From assembly GCF_009729075.1 (NCBI RefSeq), contig NZ_VTGY01000020.1, forward strand, positions 186,001-250,000: a stretch of DNA of 64,000 bases. Reading direction: 5' to 3'. Origin of the DNA: Mycolicibacterium sp. CBMA 226 (GTDB lineage: Bacteria > Actinomycetota > Actinomycetes > Mycobacteriales > Mycobacteriaceae). The notes beneath the pieces are model-generated. The model was not told the DNA's origin, ran no database searches, and saw nothing but the letters and a program-made list of their open reading frames with translations. The position numbers and the translations under genes are program-made. Of this stretch, positions 31,749 to 40,933 are shown one piece after another; within the stretch, counting starts at the first letter, position 1; the number at the start of each line of letters is the position of its first letter.

Positions 31749-33464
31749 ATGGCTGACTTCACCGTGGGCAAGTATCTGGCCGCCCGCCTTGAACAAATCG
31801 GACTCAAGCACTACTTCATGGTCCCTGGGGACTACAACCTCGTTCTGCTCGACGAGTTGCTCACCAATGAGAATCTCGAGCAGGTCGGTTGCTGCAACGA
31901 ACTCAACGCGGCTTACGCCGCCGAAGGCTATGCCCGGGTCAACGGGGCTGGTGCCGTTTTCACCACGTACAACGTGGGCGCGTACAGCGCACTCAACGGG
32001 GTGGCGGGCGCCTATGCCGAACGGCTGCCGGTGATCTTCGTGTCCTCAGGTCCCAACACCAACGATCCCGTCGCCAACCACATCATGCATCACACCATGG
32101 GCACGCACGACTTCTCCGATCAGTACGAGGTATGTCGGCAGGTGACGTGCGAAGCGGTGCGCATCCTGCATCCCGACAACGCGCCGAGGCTCATCGATCA
32201 GGCAATCAGCACCGCGCTGCGCGAGCGCAAGCCCGTGTACATCGAGATCGCTTGCAACCTGTCGGCCGCGCCGTGCCCGGAGCCCGCGCCGATCGACACA
32301 CTGCTGGCGTCGACGATGCTGTCCTGGCAGCCCACCAACCCGCAGGCATTGACCGCAGCTGTCGACCGCGCCTACCGACTGCTCGAGGACGCGAAGAAAC
32401 CGATCCTGCTGGCCGGGGCTCACCTCCGCTCTTATGGGGCCATCGATGCCTTCCGCGAACTCGCCGAAGCCCTGGACTGCGCCGTGGCGGTGATGCCCAA
32501 TGCCAAAGGCTTTTTCCCAGAAGACCATCCGCAGTACGCGGGTATCTACTGGGGCGAGGTGAGCACCCCGGGCTGCCAGGCAATCGTCGATTGGGCAGAC
32601 CTGATCGTGGCCGCAGGGCCGGTGTTCTCCGACTACACCACGGTCGGCTGGACTGCCCAGCCCGCGCAGTCACGAATGATCACCGCTGAGCCGAACGTCG
32701 TGCGGTACGCCGGCGCCGAGTACACCGGTGTCGCATTGGCCGACTTCCTGTCCGATCTGGCGAAGAAGGTCCAAGCCAACGATGCCACCCTGCGCCAGTA
32801 CCGCCGGCTACGGGGAGCCGTGCCAGTAACGGCACCGGCGGTAGAGGCCGATGACAGTGCACCGCTGAGCCGCGCGGAACTGTGGCGCCAGATCCAGGCA
32901 GACCTCGACGACCACACCACACTGATGGTGGAAACCGGAATCTCTTGGTGGGATGGCGTTTACACCAAACTGCCCGGCGGAGCGCGGTTCGAGATCGAAA
33001 TGCAGTGGGGCTCGATCGGATGGTCGGTGCCTGCCGCCTTCGGCTACTCGCTGGGATTGGAACCCGGTCGCCGCCTGGTGGCAGCGATCGGCGACGGCTC
33101 GTTTCAGCTGACGGCTCAAGAAGTGTCCAACATGATCCGCCACGGCCAGGAGATCCTGATCTTCCTGGTGAACAACCGCGGATATGTGATCGAGTCGGCG
33201 ATCCATGACGGCCCCTACAACTACTACAAGAACTGGGATTACGCCGGGCTGATCGATGTATTCAACGCCGGTGACGGCCACGGATTGGGACTGACCGCCG
33301 CTACACCGGCCGAACTCGCCGATGCGATCAGGACTGCACGCGCCCACAAGGGCGGTCCTGTTCTCATCGAATGCCACATCCCCAACGAGGACGCCAGTCC
33401 AGAGGTCATCTCCTGGGGGTCGAAGGTCGCGCACGTCAATTCCCGCCCACCACAACATATCTGA
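31749..33464 (+). CDS. ThDP-dependent pyruvate/2-oxo acid decarboxylase (bacterial PDC-like)
   Basis: A 571-residue ThDP enzyme strikingly like Zymomonas mobilis pyruvate decarboxylase as I recall it. ThDP and catalytic residues align: Asp28, Glu51 (CCNELN), His114-His115 (MHHTMG), GDGS at 448-451 to Asn476 (magnesium/ThDP motif), and Glu482. Pocket residues Trp400, Ile481 and Ile485 correspond to Zymomonas Trp392, Ile472 and Ile476, which favour small 2-oxo acids. GYVIESAIHDGPYNYYKNWDYAG is shared in form. It would convert a 2-oxo acid to an aldehyde plus CO2, handed to the preceding aldehyde dehydrogenase. Bacterial PDCs are rare, and this location in a ring-cleavage operon is unusual. Confidence 0.9.
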   Translation: MADFTVGKYLAARLEQIGLKHYFMVPGDYNLVLLDELLTNENLEQVGCCNELNAAYAAEGYARVNGAGAVFTTYNVGAYSALNGVAGAYAERLPVIFVSSGPNTNDPVANHIMHHTMGTHDFSDQYEVCRQVTCEAVRILHPDNAPRLIDQAISTALRERKPVYIEIACNLSAAPCPEPAPIDTLLASTMLSWQPTNPQALTAAVDRAYRLLEDAKKPILLAGAHLRSYGAIDAFRELAEALDCAVAVMPNAKGFFPEDHPQYAGIYWGEVSTPGCQAIVDWADLIVAAGPVFSDYTTVGWTAQPAQSRMITAEPNVVRYAGAEYTGVALADFLSDLAKKVQANDATLRQYRRLRGAVPVTAPAVEADDSAPLSRAELWRQIQADLDDHTTLMVETGISWWDGVYTKLPGGARFEIEMQWGSIGWSVPAAFGYSLGLEPGRRLVAAIGDGSFQLTAQEVSNMIRHGQEILIFLVNNRGYVIESAIHDGPYNYYKNWDYAGLIDVFNAGDGHGLGLTAATPAELADAIRTARAHKGGPVLIECHIPNEDASPEVISWGSKVAHVNSRPPQHI

Positions 33465-33477
33465 AGGAAAGAAAGAA

Positions 33478-34613
33478 ATGACCGACCAACTCATCGGCGC
33501 GCATAACGACCTGCACAGCGAACAGGGTGCCCGTCGCGGCGAACATCCGGGGCGTAGCGCGAATCCGATCATCAAGGTGCAGGACGTCGTCTGGCTCGAG
33601 TTCGAGAAGCCCGACCTGGTCAAGGCCGAGGCGTTCGCCAACTCGTTCGGGTTCGCCACGGCGATGCGCACACAAGACGAGCTTCACCTGCGCGGCAGCG
33701 ACACCGGTGCGCCCTGCGTGCTGATCCGGCGCGGCCAGCGGGAAAAGTTCCTCGGGCCGGCCTTCCTGGCCGCCGACCAGTCTGATCTGATCCGACTGGC
33801 GGAGGCGACCGGCGCCACGGTCCGGCCCTTGCCCGAGTCCCTCGGCGGGTTGACCGTCGACCTCGTCGACCCGAGCGGGTTACCGGTGCGGGTGGTGTCC
33901 GGCACCCATCGACTGGATGGGCTACCGGCGCAGAAACCGCACGTATTCAACTTCGGCCACAAGGTATCTCGCGCCAACGCGACGCAGCGCCCACCGCGAG
34001 TGCCGACCACCGTGCAGCGGCTCGGCCACATCGTGGTCCAGACCCCGAAATATGTCGAGGCGCTGAACTGGTACCTCGAGAAGCTGGGCATGATCGTCAG
34101 CGACTTCTGCTTCTACCCGGGTCAGCGCGAGCGCGGACCGATCATGAGCTTCATCCGCTGCGACCGCGGATCCGTCCCCGCCGATCATCACACCCTGGCG
34201 ATGGCGCTGGGACCGGTGAAACGCTACGTGCATTCGGCGTCCAGGTCGCAGACCTGGACGCGCTGGCCGCCGGTGGCGAATACCTGCGCGAGCAAGGGTA
34301 TTTCCGCTCCTGGGGCATCGGCCGGCATATCCAGGGCAGCCAGATCTTCGACTACTGGCGAGACCCGGACGGCTTCCTGGTCGAGCACTTCGCCGACGGT
34401 GACATGTTCGACAACACCCTCGAACCCGGCTGGGCGCCGCTGGCCGCATCCGGGCTGTACCAGTGGGGTCCCCCACCGAGCAGGGACTTCCTGGGTGTCG
34501 GGTCAGCCCGCGAGACCGCAGGCGAACTCGCCGCCATGGTCGACGCCCTCCGTCACGACAACGAATTCGACCTGTCCGCACTGCGTGGACTGTTCGCTGT
34601 CGCCAATTCCTAA
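33478..34613 (+). pseudogene. Extradiol (VOC-type) ring-cleavage dioxygenase with single-base frameshift
   Basis: Begins at ATG 33478 after GGAAAGAAAGAA. Frame one gives 254 good residues: two VOC modules with His184 (RLGHIVVQTP) and His237/238 (DHHTLAM) as metal ligands, ending at YVHSA. Adding one T beside 34240 continues into FQVADLDALAAGGEYLREQG, then IFDYWRDPDGFLVEHFADGD, whose Glu is the third iron ligand, and on to the natural stop at 34613 (about 378 residues). As written the product lacks the Glu ligand and would be inactive. Flanking genes are intact, so either a recent lesion or a sequencing error. Confidence 0.8.
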
Positions 34614-34648
34614 CCCTTACAACACTATCCAGAAAGAGGTATCCTCCC

Positions 34649-35569
34649 ATGACCATCTCGATCCTTCGCACTGCCGACGCGTGGTGGGTGCAGACCGCGA
34701 CCGGGGCCGCCCGCATCCGGACGGACGCCACGACCACGCGCGAATTGCTCGCCGAGCGCCCAGCCATCGACGCAGCTGCGCGCACAGTCGGCACCGTGCC
34801 GGTCAACAGCCTTGAGCTGCTGTCCCCGATCACGACGCCGTGCCGCGTCGTCGCTCAGGCGACGAACTACGCCTCGCACGTCAAAGACGTCGGCCGCGAC
34901 CCCGCCAAGACACCGCTGACCTTCTTCCGGAAGGCTTCCGGCTCTGTGACCGGGCCGTTCGGCGACGTCGTCAAGCCCGAGCACGTGGAACTGCTGGACT
35001 ACGAGCTCGAGATCGGTCTCGTCATCGGCCGCGAGCTGCCCGTGGGCACCGAGGTCACCGCAGCGAACCTGGCCGACTTCGTGGCCGGACTCGTCGTCAC
35101 CAACGATGTCTCGGCACGCGACGTGCAACTGCCCAAAATGCAGTTCTTCGAGTCGAAGTCGTACCCGACCTTCACTCCGGTGGGGCCGGCCCTGGTCTTG
35201 GTCGACGCCGACGAACTCGCGCGTTTCGGCGAGCTGCGGTTGCGACTGTCGGTCAACGGCGAAGAGCGCCAGAACACGCTCGTCGAGGGCGACATCATGT
35301 TCCCGCCCGTTCAAGCGCTGCAAGCACTTTCGCAGTTTCAGAAACTGGACGCCGGCGACATCCTGCTGACCGGCACCCCGGTGGGTACCGCGCTCACCAC
35401 ACACGGAGTCACACCCAAGGGTGACCTCGACTTGGGTGCTTTCTTGTCGGCGCAGTATGAGCACAACCCCAAGTACCTCCACGACGGGGACGTTGTCGAG
35501 GCCGGCATCGCCACCGACGACGGCGCCATCGACCTCGGCGTCCAGCGCAATGTGGTGGTGTACAAATGA
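34649..35569 (+). CDS. Fumarylacetoacetate hydrolase (FAH) family protein
   Basis: A 306-residue FAH-fold enzyme; GAAAGAGG precedes ATG 34649. C-terminal domain: NYASHVKDVG, FFRKASGSVTGPFGDV, metal ligands in LDYELEIGLVIGRELP (Glu-x-Glu) and VTNDVSARD, the KSYPTFTPVGP loop and GDILLTGTPVGTA. The family hydrolyses or hydrates/decarboxylates acylpyruvates and meta-cleavage products. In this operon it should act on the ring-opened product from the dioxygenase. Its last bases overlap the monooxygenase start (ATGA), indicating coupled translation. Confidence 0.9.
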   Translation: MTISILRTADAWWVQTATGAARIRTDATTTRELLAERPAIDAAARTVGTVPVNSLELLSPITTPCRVVAQATNYASHVKDVGRDPAKTPLTFFRKASGSVTGPFGDVVKPEHVELLDYELEIGLVIGRELPVGTEVTAANLADFVAGLVVTNDVSARDVQLPKMQFFESKSYPTFTPVGPALVLVDADELARFGELRLRLSVNGEERQNTLVEGDIMFPPVQALQALSQFQKLDAGDILLTGTPVGTALTTHGVTPKGDLDLGAFLSAQYEHNPKYLHDGDVVEAGIATDDGAIDLGVQRNVVVYK

Positions 35570-37140
35570 CCACGCAACGCAATGACGCGACACCACTGGC
35601 CGATTTCTTTCCCGTCGTGATCATCGGCGCCGGCCCGAGCGGCATCGCGGCCGCCACCCTATTGGGGCAGTACGGCGTCGAATGCCTGGTACTGGACCGG
35701 CATGAGACCGTCTACCCGCTGCCTCGAGCGGTGCACGCCGATGACGAGGTGTATCGCATTCTGGCCCGGCTCGGCATCGGCGACGAGTTCGCCGCCCACC
35801 GCCGGCCCGCACACGGCCTTCGGCTGATCGACCCGAATATGCGGGTGCTGTCGGAAATCCCGCGGAATATCGAGCCCAGCGCGAACGGCTACCCGCAGAT
35901 GAACATGTTCGATCAGCCCGAGCTTGAAGGCCTGCTGCGCGCCAACCTCAAGCGCTACCCGCAGATCACCGTGCACGGCAACGTGGAGGTCACCTCGATC
36001 ACCCAACCGCAGCCGGGCCGGGTGCGGGTGACCTTCCTGGATCGACTGCGCGGCGGCGAGTACAGCGTGCACGCCAACTACGTGTTGGGCTGCGACGGCG
36101 CCAACAGCCCCACCCGCGCCGCCATCGGGGCGCACATGTACGGGCTGCCGTTCACCCAGGACTGGCTCGTCATCGATGTCAACACCGACGCCGACCTCAA
36201 CCAGTGGGAGGGTTGCCACCAGCTGTGCAACCCCCAGCGTGCCGGCACTTACATGCGGGTGTCAGAAACGCGCTACCGCTGGGAATTTCAGCTTGTCGAC
36301 GGTGAGACGGTGGCTGACTATCAGAGCTTGGCCGACGTGGAGCCACTCATCAGGCCCTGGCTTGCAGACACCCCGATCGATGTGTTGAAGCTGGTGCGGG
36401 TAACCGCGTACACCTTCCGCGCGCAAGTAGCCAGTCGCTGGCGCGACCACAATGTGTTCATCCTCGGTGACGCAGCACATTTGACGCCGCCGTTCGTTGG
36501 CCAGGGCATGGCTGCGGGTCTGCGCGACGCGATGAATCTGGTCTGGAAATTGGTCGGCGTGCTCGACGGGTCCCTGTCCGACAGTGTGTTGGATACCTAC
36601 GAGCAAGAACGAAAACTGCACGCAGCCAGCATGATTCTCATGGCTGTGTCGGTCGGAACGGCGATGACCGGCGGCGGGCGCATTGGTGATCTGATCCGTC
36701 GGTTCGTGTTCCCGCGGTTGCAGAATCTGCGCATGCCGGGAACCCGGGTGAGCGCGGCCGACGGCGTCGCTCCCGGCCTGCGAAGTTCCGAACTGGTCAT
36801 CAAGTCACGGACGCCGGGCGGCCTCGCCGGAACCCTGTGTCCCAACCCGATTCTCGTCGAGGGCCTGCGGTTCGATGACATTGTCGGCAACCGGTTCGCG
36901 CTGATCACGTCGTCGTCGCTCACCGATGCCCAGCGAGAAGAGCTCAGCAGCCGCGGAGCCGCTGTCATCGAAACCGGTGCAGGTAGCGACCTGGACCATT
37001 GGCTGAGTGCCGGCCGTGTCAGTGCCGCCATCGTGCGGCCGGACCGCGCGGTCATGCAAGCCGGCCGCAATACCCAGGCGATATGCGATGCGATGCCCAG
37101 GTTCACCCCCGCCAACACGTCTGCCCCCGCCGACGCTTGA
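35566..37140 (+). CDS. FAD-dependent aromatic monooxygenase, MhpA-like
   Basis: A 524-residue class A flavoprotein hydroxylase. FAD-binding GxGxxG in VVIIGAGPSGIAAATLLGQYG (about 13-33), the segment HETVYPLPRAVHADDEVYRILARLGI typical of MhpA, the DG motif GCDGANSPTRAAIG, and the GD motif FILGDAAHLTPPFVGQGMAAGLRDAMNLVWKL. A thioredoxin-like C-terminal tail follows. MhpA hydroxylates 3-(3-hydroxyphenyl)propionate to a catechol; here a related phenolic acid is the likely substrate, giving the catechol for the neighbouring extradiol dioxygenase. Translationally coupled to the FAH gene. Confidence 0.92.
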   Translation: MTTQRNDATPLADFFPVVIIGAGPSGIAAATLLGQYGVECLVLDRHETVYPLPRAVHADDEVYRILARLGIGDEFAAHRRPAHGLRLIDPNMRVLSEIPRNIEPSANGYPQMNMFDQPELEGLLRANLKRYPQITVHGNVEVTSITQPQPGRVRVTFLDRLRGGEYSVHANYVLGCDGANSPTRAAIGAHMYGLPFTQDWLVIDVNTDADLNQWEGCHQLCNPQRAGTYMRVSETRYRWEFQLVDGETVADYQSLADVEPLIRPWLADTPIDVLKLVRVTAYTFRAQVASRWRDHNVFILGDAAHLTPPFVGQGMAAGLRDAMNLVWKLVGVLDGSLSDSVLDTYEQERKLHAASMILMAVSVGTAMTGGGRIGDLIRRFVFPRLQNLRMPGTRVSAADGVAPGLRSSELVIKSRTPGGLAGTLCPNPILVEGLRFDDIVGNRFALITSSSLTDAQREELSSRGAAVIETGAGSDLDHWLSAGRVSAAIVRPDRAVMQAGRNTQAICDAMPRFTPANTSAPADA

Positions 37141-37184
37141 GCGCCGCGAAATTGACAACCACTCAACAGAATTGGAGAACATAC

Positions 37185-37778
37185 ATGTCCGAACACAGTG
37201 ATCGCCTCGGTGGGCGCCTGCCGCTCCTGAATCCAGCCGATTTCGTTGCCGCGCAACGAGAACTGTTCGAAAGGATGATGAGCCGCGTGGTGCCATGGGC
37301 CGACGACGCCGGTTTCCACAGCACCACCGACGGCGGGAGATTCATCGGCCCGTTCAACCCCGCGCTGCTCAATCCGGAACTGACCTCTGCCGCTGCCCCG
37401 CTACTGCTGGGGGAACGGGAATACACGTCGCTGAGCCCCCGAGTGCGTGAGGTGGTGATCCTTGCTGTCGGCGCTGCGTGGCAGTCCGAGTACGAGATGT
37501 ATGCACACACCGCCGCTGCGCGCACGGTCGGCCTCTCCGAAGAGGCCATTCGGGTACTGGTCAGCGGTGGTATTCCCGACGACGTCAGTGCGGACGAGGC
37601 GATCGCCGCCGAACTCACCCGGCAGCTGTCCACCACTCATCGAGTCGAAGAAGCCCTCTACCGGAAGGCTGAACAATTCTTCGGCACAAAGGGTTTGACC
37701 GACATCGCCATGTTGATCGGCATTTACCACACCGTGAGCCTCACCCTCAACCTGTTCGAGATTCCCGCTCCGCGCTAG
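37185..37778 (+). CDS. Carboxymuconolactone decarboxylase (CMD) family protein
   Basis: A 197-residue alpha-helical protein; TTGGAG lies nine bases upstream of ATG 37185. CMD core: LSPRVREVVILAVGAAWQSEYEMYAHTAAARTVGLSEEAIRVLVSGG. The Glu and His of the CMD motif are present, but the AhpD CxxC pair is absent, so a peroxidase-type disulfide role is unlikely. Last gene of the catabolic operon, 44 bases after the monooxygenase. Its step is unknown; CMD relatives act as decarboxylases, isomerase-like enzymes or accessory proteins in aromatic pathways. Confidence 0.85.
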   Translation: MSEHSDRLGGRLPLLNPADFVAAQRELFERMMSRVVPWADDAGFHSTTDGGRFIGPFNPALLNPELTSAAAPLLLGEREYTSLSPRVREVVILAVGAAWQSEYEMYAHTAAARTVGLSEEAIRVLVSGGIPDDVSADEAIAAELTRQLSTTHRVEEALYRKAEQFFGTKGLTDIAMLIGIYHTVSLTLNLFEIPAPR

Positions 37779-37816
37779 CGCCACGAAAGTCAGTCAAATG
37801 CTTTGGTATTGCGACG

Positions 37817-38707
37817 ATGCGTAGCCTTCTCAAGACGCTGACGGTATTCGTGCTGCTATGCAGCAGCACGGCTGCCGGCTTTTTGGTGAAGTCTCGGTTG
37901 CTGGGAATCTACGCGCAGACCGGCGCGCTCGAATCGATGAACCTGATCATTTCGTTCCTGGTCACGATAACCGCGATCGTGGTCGGTCTGCTCATCAACT
38001 CGACGAAGAGCTTCATCGATGCCACCCAAGCACATTGGGCGCTATTCGCCGGGCAGCTGATTCAATTGGATCAGGCCATGCGCAACTACGGACTCCAAGC
38101 TGAGCCGCTGCGCAAGCAACTCCAAAGCTTCACTGGCGCGGTGATCGTCAACTATTGGAGGGCTGACACCGTACCCATCGACGCGACGTACCCAGACGTT
38201 CGCACATTGCCGAAGGGCGAGGCAATGCGGGCGCTGAGCAACGTTCTGAACCGCATTGAGATCGGGATAATTCAATTGCAGCCGCCTGATCCGTTGCACG
38301 AACGATTGGCGGCGGACTGCCTCGATCAATACAAAGAGTTCGTCAGAGCCCGCTGGTCGCTTCTCCTCGCACCTCAAGACTCGTTACCGATCCCGTTCCT
38401 CAGGTTGCTGATTGCCTGGATCATGGTCATCTTTGGATGTTTCGGCCTCCGAGGGCCGGCAGACCCGTTGGTGATGGTGGTGACCATCCTGTCGGCAACG
38501 ACGCTGAGCGGGATGATGTTCGCGATAATCGACGTCGTTGACCCGTACAAGGGCCTGTACAACATCTCGAGCGCGAACATGCACTACGCCTTGGACGCCA
38601 TGTCGACCGACCAGGCCTCGAAACAGCTCAGCGCACGTTGTTTCGGCGCGCCGGACACTTTCTCCTGCTGCTCGCCCGGATCAGGTGCCCAACAAGCACC
38701 GATATGA
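37817..38707 (+). CDS. DUF4239-like membrane protein
   Basis: A 296-residue protein with two N-terminal helices (about residues 8-28 and 42-62), a central soluble helical domain, and two further helices (about 195-215 and 222-242), the layout of DUF4239 bestrophin-like proteins. Features: INSTKSFIDATQAHWALFAGQLIQLDQAMRNYG, then GLYNISSANMHYALDAMS near the C-terminus. No known reaction. It begins 38 bases after the catabolic operon on the same strand, so read-through is possible, but a functional link is not evident. Confidence 0.65.
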   Translation: MRSLLKTLTVFVLLCSSTAAGFLVKSRLLGIYAQTGALESMNLIISFLVTITAIVVGLLINSTKSFIDATQAHWALFAGQLIQLDQAMRNYGLQAEPLRKQLQSFTGAVIVNYWRADTVPIDATYPDVRTLPKGEAMRALSNVLNRIEIGIIQLQPPDPLHERLAADCLDQYKEFVRARWSLLLAPQDSLPIPFLRLLIAWIMVIFGCFGLRGPADPLVMVVTILSATTLSGMMFAIIDVVDPYKGLYNISSANMHYALDAMSTDQASKQLSARCFGAPDTFSCCSPGSGAQQAPI

Positions 38708-38777
38708 TCTGCTGTCCAAGTGTCGCGGTGTCCCGCGAGGCCGGCGGGGGTCGTTTCCAGGAATGAGGTCGAAGGCC

Positions 38778-39608
38778 ATGCAGACTGGCGCCGCGCGCTC
38801 GGGCCTGACCATCGGCGAGTTCGCGGCGATGACACACCTGAGCGTGCGGACCTTGCGTCGCTATCACGAGGCCGGGCTCCTCGAGCCCGCCGCAGTCGAT
38901 CCGTTCACCGGCTACCGCTACTACGGGCACGACCAGATCGGGACCGCCCAGGTGATCCACCGACTCCGGCAACTCGACGTTCCGCTGTCCGAGGTGCGTG
39001 CCGTTCTCACGACTGACGACCCGCACCGGCGCGCCGACGTCGTCGCCGGTCACCTACGTCGGCTCGAAGCCGAATTGGACCGCACCCGCGCGGCGGTGAC
39101 CTCGCTGCGACGACTTCTCAATCCCGATGCCGCCGACATCGACGTCGAGCTGCAGTCAGTTCCTGGTCGAACCGTGGTCGGAGTTTGTGACCATGTGCGA
39201 CTTGAAGATTCGCTCGCATGGTATGACTCCGCCATGGCGGAGCTCGATGCGGCTTTCCCTCCGGTGGAGCGCACAGGACCACCCGGCGGGCACTACGGCA
39301 ACGAGCTGTTCGCCGACGGGGCAGGGCGAATGACGGTCTTCCGCCCAGTCCGGTCGCCACGGGCAAGCGGCCGCATCGAGGTCATCGAGCTTCCTTCTGC
39401 CGAGTTCGCCGTCGCTGTGCACGCCGGACCGCACGACGACCTCGATGTGACCTACGGCCGCCTCGGCTCCTGGGTGGCCGCCCACGCCCTGTCGATCGAC
39501 GGGCCGGTCCAGGAGATCTATCACGTCGGTCCTCGCGACACCGCGGACCCGGTCGCATGGCGCACCGAAATCGGTTGGCCGGTCTTCCGTCTGGGCCCGG
39601 TTGAATGA
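38778..39608 (+). CDS. MerR family regulator with GyrI-like effector domain
   Basis: About 276 residues from ATG 38778; ATG 38763 is an alternative. MerR HTH at about residues 9-75: LTIGEFAAMTHLSVRTLRRYHEAGLLEPAAVDPFTGYRYYGHDQIGTAQVIHRLRQLDVPL. A coiled-coil dimerisation helix (about 90-118) follows, then a GyrI/BmrR-type multidrug-binding domain (about 130-270, ending GWPVFRLGP). Such proteins activate efflux or detoxification genes on binding lipophilic ligands. It converges on the SDR gene with 25 bases between stops; its targets are not obvious here. Confidence 0.9.
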   Translation: MQTGAARSGLTIGEFAAMTHLSVRTLRRYHEAGLLEPAAVDPFTGYRYYGHDQIGTAQVIHRLRQLDVPLSEVRAVLTTDDPHRRADVVAGHLRRLEAELDRTRAAVTSLRRLLNPDAADIDVELQSVPGRTVVGVCDHVRLEDSLAWYDSAMAELDAAFPPVERTGPPGGHYGNELFADGAGRMTVFRPVRSPRASGRIEVIELPSAEFAVAVHAGPHDDLDVTYGRLGSWVAAHALSIDGPVQEIYHVGPRDTADPVAWRTEIGWPVFRLGPVE

Positions 39609-39633
39609 TCACTCGGTGGTGGCACCGGCGGAC

Positions 39634-40497
39634 TTACGAATGCGGGGCCGTTGCCACGGGGAAGTCCGCTGCGCGGGAACGGGTTTCCTGCGATCGGATA
39701 TCGGCCAACGTGTCCTGCAGCGCTGCCACGGCGGCGTTGAACCCGTCGCCGCCGAGCACGAGTCGCCGCGGTGGTGGTTCTTCAGCCATGGCGGCGATCA
39801 CCGCCCGCGCACCCCGTCGCGGGTCGCCGGGCTGCTTGCCATCTTGGGCGACCATCGCGGCGCGGACCTCCTCCAGTAGCGGTGTGTAGGCGCCAATGGC
39901 TTCGTCGACCGGGTCGCCGGCGAAGCCTGCATAGGCGCGGGTGCGGAAAGCGCCCGGCTCGACGGCCAGCACGTTGATGCCGAGCGGCGCGACTTCCTCG
40001 CGCAGTGCCGCCGTCACGGCCTCGACGGCGAACTTGGTCGCGCTGTAGTAGCCGAACCCGGTCACGGCCTGCAGCCCCGCGACCGAGGACATGTTGACAA
40101 TCCACCCACTCCCCCTGGCACGCATGCCGGGAAGTGCCGCGCGCACCACGGACAACAGCGCAAAGAAGTTGAGCTCGAACATCTCCCGCACGCGCGACCC
40201 ATCCATGCCCTCGATAGATCCGTACCATCCGCGGCCGGCATTGTTGACCAACACGTCGATGCCGCCGAACCGCTTCTCGGCGGCGCGGACCGCGTCTCGC
40301 ACCTGGTCGCCATCGGTGACATCCAGCGCGACGACCAACACCCGGTCGCCGTATATCTGCGCCCAAGCCTCGAGCTCAGCGGGTCGTCGTGCGGTCAGGA
40401 CCACCTGGTCCCCGGTTTCGAGCGCCGCCTCGGCGAAGGCGATGCCGAACCCGCCCGGGGTGCCTCCGGTGATGAACCACGTCCGCGTCGTCGTCAC
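39634..40497 (-). CDS. SDR family oxidoreductase
   Basis: A 287-residue short-chain dehydrogenase. Nucleotide motif TGGTPGGFG (a variant of TGxxxGxG), NNAGRGWYG, Ser in WIVNMSSVAG, YYSATKFA catalytic Tyr-x3-Lys, PGAFRTRAYAGFAG. Similar in size and pattern to the SDR at 25815-26660, suggesting paralogy. Translationally coupled to the SnoaL-like gene by a four-base ATGA overlap. Substrate unknown. Confidence 0.9.
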   Translation of the reverse strand: MTTTRTWFITGGTPGGFGIAFAEAALETGDQVVLTARRPAELEAWAQIYGDRVLVVALDVTDGDQVRDAVRAAEKRFGGIDVLVNNAGRGWYGSIEGMDGSRVREMFELNFFALLSVVRAALPGMRARGSGWIVNMSSVAGLQAVTGFGYYSATKFAVEAVTAALREEVAPLGINVLAVEPGAFRTRAYAGFAGDPVDEAIGAYTPLLEEVRAAMVAQDGKQPGDPRRGARAVIAAMAEEPPPRRLVLGGDGFNAAVAALQDTLADIRSQETRSRAADFPVATAPHS

Positions 40498-40856
40498 GGC
40501 TCGATCACCAGCCGGCCGATGAGCCCGCCGTCGAGGGTGAACCGGTAGTGCAGATCGACCACGCCGCCTGGGAAGTCACCCTCGAGGTGCTGCAGAACGT
40601 CGACGGAGTCGGCACCCGTGGTCGTCGCTGCGGTGAACTCGGTGGTGTAGGTGTATTGCGTGCCAGCGCTTTCCACCCACCGCGCGATCTCCTGCCGGCC
40701 TCGGTAGGTGTTGCCTTCGTCAACGACGATGGCCTCGGGACTGAAAGCGTCGGTCACCGCACCGACGTCCTTGGCGCGGTGTGCCGTGAGATACGCCGTG
40801 ATCACCGTCGGCAGCTCGCCCCAGGTCGTGGTCTCGTTGCTTGGATGTCCTGTCAT
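40494..40856 (-). CDS. SnoaL/NTF2-like protein
   Basis: A 120-residue cone-fold protein: LPTVITAYLTAHRAKDVGAVTDAFSPEAIVVDEGNTYRGRQEIARWVESAG, followed by strands ending DLHYRFTLDGGLIGRLVIEP. This is the nuclear-transport-factor-2/SnoaL-type small ligand-binding or isomerase domain. The ATGA overlap with the downstream SDR suggests joint action on a common small molecule. Confidence 0.85.
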   Translation of the reverse strand: MTGHPSNETTTWGELPTVITAYLTAHRAKDVGAVTDAFSPEAIVVDEGNTYRGRQEIARWVESAGTQYTYTTEFTAATTTGADSVDVLQHLEGDFPGGVVDLHYRFTLDGGLIGRLVIEP

Positions 40857-40933
40857 ACCGCGAGCCTGTGGTCTCCCCCAGGGAGAGGGTCAAGACGAAG
40901 GCGCCGACGCTGATGTCATGTCCCGCAACTGCG

